This document shows positions 1 through 6,771 of a DNA stretch of 7,516 bases, one piece after another. A program made the position numbers and the translations under genes. The notes under the pieces were generated by a model. That model saw nothing but the letters and a program-made list of their open reading frames with translations. It searched no databases and had not been told where the DNA came from. The number at the start of each line of letters is the position of its first letter. Position 1 is the stretch's first letter. This DNA comes from Bacteroidales bacterium (GTDB taxonomy: Bacteria > Bacteroidota > Bacteroidia > Bacteroidales > WCHB1-69), in contig JAISDH010000138.1 in assembly GCA_031264975.1 (NCBI GenBank), forward strand, positions 1 to 7,516, given 5' to 3'.

Positions 1-60
1 TTTTTTCAGAGCAGTTTAAAATTTTCTTTGAAAAGAAGTCTTTATGACGGTATTTTTTTC

Positions 61-68
61 TACCTTTG
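61..68 (+). promoter_or_regulatory. Bacteroidota-type -7 promoter box upstream of prs
   Basis: TACCTTTG matches the Bacteroidota -7 consensus TAnnTTTG exactly. Transcription would start near position 75, about 20 nt before the ATG at 97, giving a short leader. I see no convincing -33 TTG/TTTG at the usual spacing: the nearest TTTG, at 27-30, is about 30 bp upstream and so too far. The same 8-mer recurs upstream of the gene at 3667. If this is the promoter, translation cannot begin at the in-frame TTG at 28. Confidence 0.5.
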
Positions 69-96
69 TAGCCCGATAAAATTACTATTAAAAGAG

Positions 97-1062
97 ATGA
101 GAACAATTAAAATAGCAGCAGGTAGAGCGTCTTATGAAATAGCTGCAAAAATAGCAAAAATTTGTGAAAAGAAATTGGTAGAAGTAGAGGTTATTGTTTT
201 TAGTGATGGAGAATTTTTACCTTCATTTTCGGAAACATTACGAGGGTGCGACGTTTTTATTGTACAGTCGACCTTTCCGCCGGCAGATAATTTAATGGAA
301 TTGCTGTATATGATAGATGCGGCGCGTCGTGCGTCGGCTCATAAGATAATTGCTGTTATTCCATACTTTGGTTATGCCCGTCAGGACAGGAAAGATAAGC
401 CGCGCGTGCCAATAGGAGCCAAATTAGTAGCCAATCTGCTTACCGCAGCAGGAGCAGACCGGATTGTTACCATGGACCTTCATGCAGACCAGATTCAAGG
501 TTTCTTTGATGTTCCGGTTGACCATCTTTATGCATCCCGATTATTTTTACCCTATCTGAAAAAACAAAATATTGAAAATTTGTGTATGGCTTCTCCCGAT
601 ACTGGAGGGACAAGACGCGCCGCTACTTATGCAAAATATCTGGACGCCGATTTAGCCATTGGATTTAAACAGCGTCCGCAACCAAATGTCATTGAGAATT
701 TACAAATCATAGGAGACGTTCGCGATAAAAATGTTGTCTTGCTTGACGATATTATTGATACCGCAGGTACTATCTGTAAAGCCGCCTCCATTATTAAAGA
801 ATCCGGCGCAAAAAGCGTAAGGGCAATGTGCGTACATCCCGTACTTTCAGGAAAAGCATACGAAAGAATTGAAAATTCCGCTCTGGAAGAGATTATCATT
901 ACCGATTCCATTCCTTTGCGTCAGAAGAGCGATAAGTTTACCGTATTGTCGATAGACCGCCTTTTTGCTACGGTAATAGAAAGCGTCATTGCCAATCGGT
1001 CGATTAATGCGCTTTTCGATTTTGAACATTTTCTGGGGCTTGATGATACTTCTTTTTATTAA
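97..1062 (+). CDS. prs: Ribose-phosphate pyrophosphokinase (PRPP synthetase)
   Basis: Transfers pyrophosphate from ATP to ribose 5-phosphate, making PRPP for purine, pyrimidine, histidine, tryptophan and NAD synthesis in the cytoplasm. The 321-residue product has the family's usual length. Visible motifs are FSDGE (35-39), the ATP-site stretch RQDRKDKPR (95-103), the MDLHADQIQGFF segment with His129 (126-137), the flexible-loop catalytic pair Lys191/Arg193 in GFKQRP, and the PRPP-binding loop DDIIDTAGT (217-225). The frame is open back to a TTG at 28. I chose ATG 97 because homologues begin just before this first beta strand, and because a promoter box at 61-68 lies inside the longer version. 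The C-terminus runs about 13 residues past the usual family end near SINALF, finishing in LGLDDTSFY. The next gene starts 14 bp after the stop, so co-transcription is likely. Identity is secure; the start is fairly secure. Confidence 0.96.
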   Translation: MRTIKIAAGRASYEIAAKIAKICEKKLVEVEVIVFSDGEFLPSFSETLRGCDVFIVQSTFPPADNLMELLYMIDAARRASAHKIIAVIPYFGYARQDRKDKPRVPIGAKLVANLLTAAGADRIVTMDLHADQIQGFFDVPVDHLYASRLFLPYLKKQNIENLCMASPDTGGTRRAATYAKYLDADLAIGFKQRPQPNVIENLQIIGDVRDKNVVLLDDIIDTAGTICKAASIIKESGAKSVRAMCVHPVLSGKAYERIENSALEEIIITDSIPLRQKSDKFTVLSIDRLFATVIESVIANRSINALFDFEHFLGLDDTSFY

Positions 1063-1076
1063 TAGAACTTTGAAGC

Positions 1077-2015
1077 ATGAAAATAGTAGCAGTAGAACCC
1101 ATCGGAGTACACCCTGACCGACTGCGTGAAATGCAATCCCGACTTGCGCTTTTGGGGCATGACCTTATTTGCTATTCCGATAGACAGGAAGGTAATGATT
1201 CGCTTGTTGAAAGAATGAAGGACGCAGATATTGTTATTATTTCCAATATCGTATTACGGGCGGAAGTCTTATCTCAATGTTCATGTTTGAAGATGATATC
1301 GGTTGCTTTTACCGGTTTAGACCATATTGATTTAAGCTATTGCCGCCAACATCATATTCATGTCTCCAATGCTTCGGGTTATGCTACAGTTGCCGTATGC
1401 GAACTGACAATAGGGTTGATATTAGACGTATATCGCCGCATTACATTTCTGGATGCGCAAATTAGAAAACAGGGAACGCGTAACCATTTCCTGGGAAGAC
1501 AACTGTCAGGAAAAACAGTAGGAATTGTCGGCACGGGGGCAATAGGAACGCAGGTTGCTCTTAGTCTAAAACAATTGGGATGTAATATTGTGGCTTGGTC
1601 TAAAAGTGAAAATAAAAAGATAACCTCAAATCATATTCCCTATTTTAGTCTTGACCGTTTACTTGCTTTATCCGATATTGTTTCTCTTCATCTTCCGCTG
1701 ACGGAAGATACCTTTCATTTAATCAATCGGCAAAAGTTATCTCTGTTGAAAAGGGATGCGATTTTGATTAATACGGCAAGAGGAAATATTGTAGATATGA
1801 ATGCTCTTTCCGAATCGCTTGTTAATGGAACGCTTGCAGGTGCAGGGATTGACGTCTTTGAAAAAGAACCTCCGCTTCCGGAAAATCATCCTTTACTACA
1901 AGCTCCAAACTGTATACTCGTTCCCCATATAGGATATGCAACAGAAGAAGCGTTTGAAGCACGAGCAGAAATCGTTTTTGATAATATCTTTCATTGGCTT
2001 GAGGAAAAGGTGTAA
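1077..2015 (+). CDS. D-isomer specific 2-hydroxyacid dehydrogenase
   Basis: An NAD(P)-dependent oxidoreductase of the D-2-hydroxyacid dehydrogenase family (relatives of phosphoglycerate, glycerate and D-lactate dehydrogenases). It interconverts a 2-keto acid and a D-2-hydroxy acid in the cytoplasm. The substrate-binding domain occupies about residues 1-100 and the C-terminal tail. The inserted Rossmann domain carries GTGAIG (152-157). The catalytic triad is visible as Arg235 in NTARG, Glu264 in EKEPP and His284 in VPHIGYAT. The 312-residue length is normal and there is no ACT domain, so it is a short form rather than an ACT-bearing SerA. After the second Rossmann strand (IVAWSKS, 171-177) the Asp typical of NAD-specific members is missing and Ser/Lys follow, so NADP(H) use is possible; that is inference. 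It lies 14 bp after prs, probably in the same transcript. The exact substrate cannot be read from sequence. The stop codon runs directly into repeat DNA. Confidence 0.9.
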   Translation: MKIVAVEPIGVHPDRLREMQSRLALLGHDLICYSDRQEGNDSLVERMKDADIVIISNIVLRAEVLSQCSCLKMISVAFTGLDHIDLSYCRQHHIHVSNASGYATVAVCELTIGLILDVYRRITFLDAQIRKQGTRNHFLGRQLSGKTVGIVGTGAIGTQVALSLKQLGCNIVAWSKSENKKITSNHIPYFSLDRLLALSDIVSLHLPLTEDTFHLINRQKLSLLKRDAILINTARGNIVDMNALSESLVNGTLAGAGIDVFEKEPPLPENHPLLQAPNCILVPHIGYATEEAFEARAEIVFDNIFHWLEEKV

Positions 2016-2123
2016 AGGGTGAAGGGCAACAAGCAGCAGGCAACAAGCAACAGGCAGGCAAGCCAAGAGGGGCGAAAGGATGAAGGGGTGAAGGGGCGAA
2101 AGGAAGATGGCAGCAGGCTGCAA
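2016..2123 (+). repeat. Composite heptad/octad intergenic repeat, copy 1
   Basis: Starts directly after the dehydrogenase stop codon. It has a heptad block at 2026-2060 (GCAACAA, GCAGCAG, GCAACAA, GCAACAG, GCAGGCA), a junction AGCC (2061-2064), and an octad block at 2072-2103 (GCGAAAGG, ATGAAGGG, GTGAAGGG, GCGAAAGG). Heptads resume at 2110-2123. The + strand is almost entirely purine plus C. The same order of modules, with a 10/11-identical junction (GCAGgCAAGCC here, GCAGaCAAGCC at 6664-6674), recurs after rpoN. It resembles the short tandemly repeated repetitive sequences (STRR) known in cyanobacteria in form, not in sequence. No gene is credible here: the long open frames come from stop-poor, low-complexity sequence. 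Confidence 0.85.
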
Positions 2124-2347
2124 GCAACAGGCAGGTAAGTTGCGAAGAACAGGAAGAAAAAAGGAGAATGGGAGAGAGGGAGAAGGGAAACAGGCAGCCG
2201 GGTGAAGGCAACAGGCAGGTAAGCCGCGAGGAACAGGAAGAAAAAAGGAGAATGGGAGAGAGGGAGAAGGGAAACAGGCAGCCGGGTGAAGGCAACAGGC
2301 AGGTAAGCCGCGAAGAACAGGAAGAAAAAGGGAGAATGGGTGAAAGA
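2124..2347 (+). repeat. 84-bp tandem repeat, about 2.7 copies, built from 12 heptads
   Basis: Units start at 2124, 2208 and 2292, each with GCAACAGGCAGGTAAG, exactly 84 bp apart. Units 1 and 2 differ at only three positions (TT to CC and A to G within 2140-2146 versus 2224-2230). Unit 3 follows for about 48 bp and then diverges. As 84 is 12 x 7, each unit continues the 7-bp register of the preceding heptads, suggesting a recent duplication of a longer heptad array. Each unit holds a purine tract (2151-2190 in the first, interrupted by one T at 2169). Since 84 is also 28 codons, a repetitive 83-residue frame (2168-2419) is open, but it has no homology I recognise and looks like a by-product. 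Confidence 0.95.
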
Positions 2348-2402
2348 GAGAAAAGGCAAATGGACGAATGGAGAATAAGGAATAAGCGACAGTCAAAAAT
2401 AT
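2348..2402. other. Degenerate purine-rich transition between the two repeat blocks
   Basis: Links the 84-bp tandem repeat to the AT-rich heptads. A doubled GAATAAG (2373-2379 and 2380-2386) keeps the 7-bp spacing. I see no promoter box, RNA gene or credible coding sequence in it. Confidence 0.4.
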
Positions 2403-2451
2403 TAAACATTAATCGCTAATCACTAAACATTAATCACTAATCATTAAAAAA
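2403..2451 (+). repeat. AT-rich heptad array abutting the GTG start
   Basis: Seven consecutive 7-mers fill 49 bp: TAAACAT, TAATCGC, TAATCAC, TAAACAT, TAATCAC, TAATCAT, TAAAAAA. A 21-bp (three-heptad) unit is therefore duplicated with two mismatches. The last base, 2451, immediately precedes the GTG at 2452, so the array forms the leader around the ribosome-binding region. No Shine-Dalgarno sequence is present, which is normal for Bacteroidota. An in-frame TAA at 2431-2433 rules out an upstream extension of the gene. Confidence 0.9.
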
Positions 2452-3006
2452 GTGTTCATCATAGGAATTACAGGGACAATTGGTTCGGGGAAGGGAACGT
2501 TGGTAGACTATTTAATATCTCAAAAAGGGTTTACTCATTATTCTGTACGCAGCTTCTTAATAGAAGAACTGAACAGACGTAGACTGCCCGTCAACAGAAA
2601 CAGTATGACAGAGCTGGCAAATGAGCTGCGGAAAAATCATTCTCCTTCCTATATTATAGATTCTCTGTTTTTGCAGGCAAAAAAGACGGGGAAAAATGCA
2701 GTTATTGAAAGCATTCGCGCAGTCGGAGAAGTGGAATCATTACGGGAGAAAGGAGATTTCTGTCTTTTGGCTGTGGACGCAAATCCCGAGATTCGTTACA
2801 AACGTATTATTCTCCGTCAGTCGGAAACAGACCATGTTACTTTTGAAGAGTTTTTGGATAACGAACAACGGGAAATGAATTCCTCCGATTCAAATAAACA
2901 AAACCTTGCTCAATGTATTGCCCTCGCAGACTATTTACTCTATAACAATGGAACTATCACTGAATTGTATAACCAATTGGAAAAAATTCTTACAGGAAAA
3001 ATTTGA
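2452..3006 (+). CDS. P-loop nucleotide/dephospho-CoA kinase-like protein
   Basis: A 184-residue P-loop protein of the nucleoside-monophosphate-kinase type, expected to transfer the gamma phosphate of ATP to a small substrate. The Walker A motif GTIGSGKGT (8-16) follows the first beta strand. Further on, a DANPEIRYKRIILRQ stretch (near 109-123) has the Arg-rich arrangement of NMP and dephospho-CoA kinases. The end, ALADYLLYNNGTITEL (157-172), resembles the closing motif of dephospho-CoA kinases and the archaeal UPF0200 family. It starts at GTG because the P-loop strand begins at once and an in-frame stop lies 19 bp upstream. The dCMP deaminase gene begins 3 bp after its stop, so the pair is surely co-transcribed. 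That makes a deoxynucleotide substrate attractive, but this is inference from context. CoaE is an alternative, though this is a divergent relative. Substrate unknown. Confidence 0.8.
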   Translation: MFIIGITGTIGSGKGTLVDYLISQKGFTHYSVRSFLIEELNRRRLPVNRNSMTELANELRKNHSPSYIIDSLFLQAKKTGKNAVIESIRAVGEVESLREKGDFCLLAVDANPEIRYKRIILRQSETDHVTFEEFLDNEQREMNSSDSNKQNLAQCIALADYLLYNNGTITELYNQLEKILTGKI

Positions 3007-3009
3007 TTT

Positions 3010-3501
3010 ATGGAAGAAAAAAAACATGTTCGTCCTTCGTGGGATGAGTACTTTATGGAAATAGCCAATACGGTAGCCAAACGCGCCACTTGCGACAGGG
3101 GAAGAAGCGGTTGCGTTATCGCACGGGGTAAACAACTGTTGGTTACAGGTTACGTCGGCTCCCCTAACGGAATGCCGCATTGCGATGACGTGGGACACCA
3201 AATGAAACAAATGATTCACGAAGACGGAACCGTTACCAATCATTGCGTTCGTACCGTCCACGCGGAACAAAATGCCATTTGTCAGGCAGCTAAATTGGGA
3301 GTTGCATTGGAAGGAACTACGCTCTACTGCCGTATGACGCCCTGCAGAACCTGTGCAATGCTCATCATCAATTGCGGAATTAAAAGAGTGGTCTGTGAAA
3401 AAAAATATCACGCAGGAAAAGAATCGGAAGAAATGTTTAGACTTGCTCAAGTCAAGTTAGAATTTATAAACGACGAGGTATTAAAGTATAATGACCAATG
3501 A
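3010..3501 (+). CDS. dCMP deaminase family protein (zinc-dependent)
   Basis: Deaminates deoxycytidylate to dUMP, feeding thymidylate synthesis in the cytoplasm. The 163-residue protein has the cytidine/deoxycytidylate deaminase signature: His84-Ala-Glu86 (zinc ligand and proton shuttle) and Pro111-Cys112-x-x-Cys115 (the other two zinc ligands). The N-terminal ATCDRGRSGCVI region (26-37) and GYVGSPNG (47-54) are typical of dCMP deaminases rather than tRNA adenosine deaminases or free cytidine deaminases. Cys28, Cys58, His78 and Cys79 could supply a second, structural zinc site as in phage T4 dCMP deaminase; that is inference. It sits 3 bp after the P-loop kinase gene and is followed directly by a terminator, making it the last gene of its transcript. 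ComEB-type proteins belong to the same family, so a family-level name is safest. Confidence 0.92.
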   Translation: MEEKKHVRPSWDEYFMEIANTVAKRATCDRGRSGCVIARGKQLLVTGYVGSPNGMPHCDDVGHQMKQMIHEDGTVTNHCVRTVHAEQNAICQAAKLGVALEGTTLYCRMTPCRTCAMLIINCGIKRVVCEKKYHAGKESEEMFRLAQVKLEFINDEVLKYNDQ

Positions 3502-3504
3502 TAT

Positions 3505-3528
3505 TCAGAGGAATCCTCTGGTTTTTTT
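3505..3528 (+). terminator. Rho-independent terminator after the dCMP deaminase gene
   Basis: A 6-bp stem CAGAGG/CCTCTG (3506-3511 with 3515-3520), extendable by a T-G pair, has a 3-nt AAT loop and is followed by seven T at 3522-3528. It begins 3 bp after the stop codon. It separates the kinase/deaminase transcript from the next unit, which has its own promoter about 70 bp further on. Confidence 0.88.
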
Positions 3529-3595
3529 ATCAAACGCTACACAGTTTCCTTTACATATTTTACAAAAAGATTTAACAAAAAAACAAATGAAATAC

Positions 3596-3625
3596 TTGTT
3601 TGTTCGATGAAAAGTAGTACCTTTG
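3596..3625 (+). promoter_or_regulatory. Bacteroidota-type promoter for the saccharopine dehydrogenase/rpoN unit
   Basis: A -33 TTG at 3596-3598 and a -7 box TACCTTTG at 3618-3625 are separated by 19 bp, fitting the Bacteroidota TTTG / TAnnTTTG arrangement. Transcription would start at about 3632, giving a leader of about 35 nt before ATG 3667. The site lies just downstream of a strong terminator and upstream of two closely spaced genes, so context supports it well. Confidence 0.75.
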
Positions 3626-3666
3626 CTACAAATAAAAATATTGAGGCTTATTCTACTTGAAAAATA

Positions 3667-5040
3667 ATGAATGAAGACAAAATGAAAACATTGAACAGAA
3701 TGAAAAAGATATGCATCTTCGGCTCAGGGATGGTTTCACGTCCCATTATTATGTATCTATTAAAGAAAGGTTTTGAGGTTACGGTTGCCAGCAATGATTT
3801 AGCAAATGCGGACTTTGTCCAACTATATCCCAATGGAAAAACGGAGGAATTTGACGTACATAATCAAGAACAGTTATCTCAATTGGTCTCTGAAAATGAT
3901 ATTATCGTCAGTTTGTTGCCTTATATTTTCCATATTGACGTAGCTCATCAATGTATAAGGCATCGTAAACACATGGTTACTACATCCTACGTAAAACCTG
4001 AAATGCAGGCGCTGGATAATGAGGCGCGTAAATTAGGGATTGCTTTACTAAATGAAATGGGACTTGACCCCGGTATTGATCACATGTCAGCCATGCGGAT
4101 TATCGATTATATTCATGGAAAGGAAGGGGAAGTTGAGGAGTTTTATTCGCTTTGCGGCGCTTTGCCGGCTCCGGAAAGTTCTCATGATAACCCATTTCGG
4201 TATAAATTTTCATGGAGTCCCAAGGGCGTCGTTTTGGCGGGGAATAACAGCGCTACTTATAAAAGAAAAGGCAGCATTATGGAAATACCTACCGAAGATT
4301 TATTTAAAGACGTCTTTACAGTTGATTTCCCCGACTTGGAAACATTGGACGTTTATCCCAATAGAAATTCGCTGGAATATATTGATATTTATAAGATTCC
4401 TGAAGCAAAAACCATTTTCAGAGGCACTTTCCGGTATCGCGGATGGTGTGAAAGTCTGGACGCATTAAAATACTTGAAACTAACGTTACCCAATCAGGAA
4501 GATATGACAGGATTGACGTATGCGCAATTTTTGGCGAAAAAGATTCGGGCAAATTCTACCGATAATCTGAAACAAAAAACGGCGGATTATTTGAATGTAA
4601 ACATTAATTCCACGCCTGTTCAGTCGTTGGACTTTCTGGGTTTCTTTGACGATAAGCCCATGAACAGAACCATCGATTCTGCATACGAAATAACATCCGA
4701 CTTGATGATTGATTCCATGATGATGAACTCCAACGAGCGAGATATGTGTGCGATGCAGCATAATTTTATTGCGAAATACAAAGACGGACGGCGGGAAATG
4801 ATAGTTTCACGTTTATTGGATTTTGGTATTTTGGGAGGCGATACATCCATTGCTCGCACGGTTGCTTTACCGGCGGCTTTGGGCGTTGAATTATTGGCGG
4901 AAGGTAGTCCTCTTGCGGGGGTTTATCGACCTGTTGTGCCTGAAATATATAATCCTGTTTTGGACAAGTTAGCCGTTTTGGGGATAAGCATGCAAGAAAC
5001 ATACGGATTGGACGTTAAAAATATGATAGATAGTCAATAG
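3667..5040 (+). CDS. Saccharopine dehydrogenase (LYS9/saccharopine reductase type)
   Basis: A 457-residue NAD(P)-dependent enzyme of the saccharopine dehydrogenase family, which interconverts saccharopine with glutamate and 2-aminoadipate semialdehyde in lysine metabolism. The N-terminal Rossmann domain has GSGMVSRP (19-26). Family hallmarks follow: NEMGLDPGIDHM (129-140), a YCG-like LCGALPAPE segment, KFSWSPKGV (180-188), YPNRNS (230-235), GTFRYRGW (253-260), and the C-terminal run through TVALPAALG and RPVVPEIYNPVL. These fit the glutamate-forming (LYS9) type better than carboxynorspermidine dehydrogenase, a relative I cannot fully exclude. ATG 3667 is used, but ATGs at 3682 and 3700 are in frame and the Rossmann strand starts only after the latter, so the first 11 residues are uncertain. 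A promoter lies just upstream, and rpoN follows 27 bp after the stop. No partner LYS1-type enzyme is in the window. Confidence 0.88.
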   Translation: MNEDKMKTLNRMKKICIFGSGMVSRPIIMYLLKKGFEVTVASNDLANADFVQLYPNGKTEEFDVHNQEQLSQLVSENDIIVSLLPYIFHIDVAHQCIRHRKHMVTTSYVKPEMQALDNEARKLGIALLNEMGLDPGIDHMSAMRIIDYIHGKEGEVEEFYSLCGALPAPESSHDNPFRYKFSWSPKGVVLAGNNSATYKRKGSIMEIPTEDLFKDVFTVDFPDLETLDVYPNRNSLEYIDIYKIPEAKTIFRGTFRYRGWCESLDALKYLKLTLPNQEDMTGLTYAQFLAKKIRANSTDNLKQKTADYLNVNINSTPVQSLDFLGFFDDKPMNRTIDSAYEITSDLMIDSMMMNSNERDMCAMQHNFIAKYKDGRREMIVSRLLDFGILGGDTSIARTVALPAALGVELLAEGSPLAGVYRPVVPEIYNPVLDKLAVLGISMQETYGLDVKNMIDSQ

Positions 5041-5067
5041 ATAATTTATAACCAGAATAATATAATT

Positions 5068-6597
5068 ATGATTTCTCAAAAACAAGAATTGCAAATACAA
5101 CAAAGATTGTCGCCTCGACAAATTTTGTTGATGCGCTTGTTGCAGATACCCCTCGCTTCTCTGGAACAACGAATAGATCAGGAATTGGAAGAAAATCCTG
5201 CTCTTGAGTTGGTGGAAGAAGATATGGGTAATGAAAGTACTCAACTTGATAATAATGAAGATAACGACTATTTACCGGAATCAGAAAATGGCTCCGATGA
5301 AGATAGTTTTCAGGAAGAATTGAATAAGGAAAACGACGCTGTTATGGATGATTATTTCTCGGACGATGATGGAGAGACAGATTATACCCCTTCAACACAC
5401 AATGCAAATAAAGATGAAGAATATTTAAATAAAGATGAAATGTACGTTTCAAATGAAAGTTTTCAGGAGAGTTTATTAACTCAGTTGGGGATGTTTGATT
5501 TGTCGGAAGAGGATGTAAAAATAGCAAGTTTTCTGGTTGGAAACATAGATGAAAGCGGATATTTGTCCCGTTTGGAATCAAATATGGTCAATGATTTACT
5601 GTTCAATATGAATATTGAAACAACAGTTGAACATTTAAACAAGTTGGTGTCGCAAGTAATTCAGAAGTTTGACCCGCCCGGTATCGGCGCAAGAGATTTA
5701 AGAGAATGTTTATTAATACAATTGGAAAGAATAAAAATGGAAGGACAGGAAAAAGAAGAAAATCAGGCAATGAATTTGGCGATACAAATCATTGACAAAT
5801 ACTTTGTTGAGTTTACTAAGAAACATTTTGACAAAATAAAGAAATCCCTGTCGTGTACCGACGAGTTGTTTGATAACGCAATTGGTATTCTATTGAAGTT
5901 AAACCCAAAACCGGGACTTGGTTTTTCTTCTCTGGATGATAATAATTTTGTTCTTCCGGACTTTATTATATCGGTCAATGACAAAACGCAACAGCTGGAA
6001 CTCGCTCTCCAAAACGCAAATATGCCGGAGTTGCGCGTGGGAAGACTCTATCAGGGTTTGTATAAAGAATTGCAAAACAAAAAGACAATCCGGGACGATG
6101 AACGAAAAGAAGCCATGAGTTTTGTAAAACAAAAGGTAAACGCTGCCAGATGGTTTATTGAAGCGCTATCTCAACGAGACCAAACTTTGTATAAAACAAT
6201 GGCTGCCATTATGAATTTTCAGCAGGAGTTTTTTCTAACCGGAGATGAAATGACACTAAAACCGATGGTCTCCAAAGATATTGCGGCTGAAATAGGAATG
6301 GACATTTCTACCGTGTCGCGCGTTGTCCGTTTGAAACATGTACTTACGCCTTATGGAGTATATCCTCTGAAATTTTTCTTTTCGGAATCTATCACCAAAG
6401 ATGATGGGGTGGAAGTTTCTTCGCATGAAATCAAAAAGATAATATCCGACGTGATACACGTAGAAGATAAAAATAATCCCTATACAGATTTGATGCTGTG
6501 TCGTGTTTTGAATGAAAGAGGCTATCATATTGCTCGCCGTACCGTGGCTAAATACCGCGAACAGTTGGGAATCTCTGTCGCCAGACTGAGAAAATAA
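5068..6597 (+). CDS. rpoN: RNA polymerase sigma-54 factor
   Basis: Directs core RNA polymerase to -24/-12 promoters and needs an AAA+ enhancer-binding activator to open DNA. The 509-residue protein has the full domain order. The Gln/Leu-rich region I (about 1-50, QKQELQIQQRLSPRQ...LEENPALEL) is the activator-responsive part. A long acidic, Asp/Glu/Asn-rich region II covers about 52-130. The core-binding domain follows at about 130-340. The helix-turn-helix lies at about 402-421 (SKDIAAEIGMDISTVSRVV). A perfect RpoN box, ARRTVAKYRE (489-498), recognises the -24 element. Nothing is truncated. It starts 27 bp after the saccharopine dehydrogenase gene without a promoter box between them, so it may be read from the promoter at 3596-3625. 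No activator gene or sigma-54 promoter is seen here. The stop codon is followed within 8 bp by composite repeat DNA. Confidence 0.97.
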   Translation: MISQKQELQIQQRLSPRQILLMRLLQIPLASLEQRIDQELEENPALELVEEDMGNESTQLDNNEDNDYLPESENGSDEDSFQEELNKENDAVMDDYFSDDDGETDYTPSTHNANKDEEYLNKDEMYVSNESFQESLLTQLGMFDLSEEDVKIASFLVGNIDESGYLSRLESNMVNDLLFNMNIETTVEHLNKLVSQVIQKFDPPGIGARDLRECLLIQLERIKMEGQEKEENQAMNLAIQIIDKYFVEFTKKHFDKIKKSLSCTDELFDNAIGILLKLNPKPGLGFSSLDDNNFVLPDFIISVNDKTQQLELALQNANMPELRVGRLYQGLYKELQNKKTIRDDERKEAMSFVKQKVNAARWFIEALSQRDQTLYKTMAAIMNFQQEFFLTGDEMTLKPMVSKDIAAEIGMDISTVSRVVRLKHVLTPYGVYPLKFFFSESITKDDGVEVSSHEIKKIISDVIHVEDKNNPYTDLMLCRVLNERGYHIARRTVAKYREQLGISVARLRK

Positions 6598-6604
6598 CAA
6601 CCGT

Positions 6605-6736
6605 GGGGTGAAGGACGAAAGGGCGAAAGAATAAGGCAGCAAGCAACAAGCAACATGCAACAAGCAGACAAGCCATGAAGGGCGAATGGGCGAAAGGCTG
6701 AATGGGCGAAAGGAAGCAAGTAACAAGCGGCAAGCG
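6605..6736 (+). repeat. Composite heptad/octad intergenic repeat, copy 2
   Basis: The same modular element as after the dehydrogenase gene. An octad block at 6605-6628 (GGGGTGAA, GGACGAAA, GGGCGAAA) is followed by heptads at 6636-6670 (GCAGCAA, GCAACAA, GCAACAT, GCAACAA, GCAGACA), the AGCC junction (6671-6674), and octads at 6675-6714 (ATGAAGGG, CGAATGGG, CGAAAGGC, TGAATGGG, CGAAAGGA). Degenerate heptads follow to 6736. It begins 8 bp after the rpoN stop codon. The block is not coding: frames through it are low-complexity and the repeat periods are not multiples of three. Confidence 0.85.
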
Positions 6737-6758
6737 ATAGATTTTTCGGAGAATCTAT
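6737..6758. other. Stem-loop at the end of composite repeat copy 2
   Basis: ATAGATT (6737-6743) pairs perfectly with AATCTAT (6752-6758). The stem can extend by T-G, T-A and T-G pairs towards the loop TTTCGGAG. Only a broken T-rich stretch follows (GACTTTTATTTG), so this is at best a weak terminator for rpoN. It may instead mark the edge of the repeat element. Confidence 0.4.
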
Positions 6759-6771
6759 GACTTTTATTTGC

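Noticed and set aside
28..96. N-terminal extension of prs from TTG 28
   Set aside because: It is not part of the family, uses a rare start, and overlaps a probable promoter box.
1063..1076. Promoter between prs and the dehydrogenase (TAGAACTTTG)
   Set aside because: The TA and TTTG are four bases apart instead of two, and the 14-bp gap favours co-transcription.
1822..2409. Overlapping - strand ORFs across the repeat region, one of 195 residues
   Set aside because: They are reverse readings of purine-rich repeats and of the end of the dehydrogenase gene, Cys/Leu/Pro/Ser-rich without any known domain.
2168..2419. 83-residue + strand ORF of repeated MGEREKGNRQPGEGNRQ units
   Set aside because: It is a translation of the 84-bp repeat. 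Several frames on both strands are open there, and the amino-acid pattern mirrors DNA composition.
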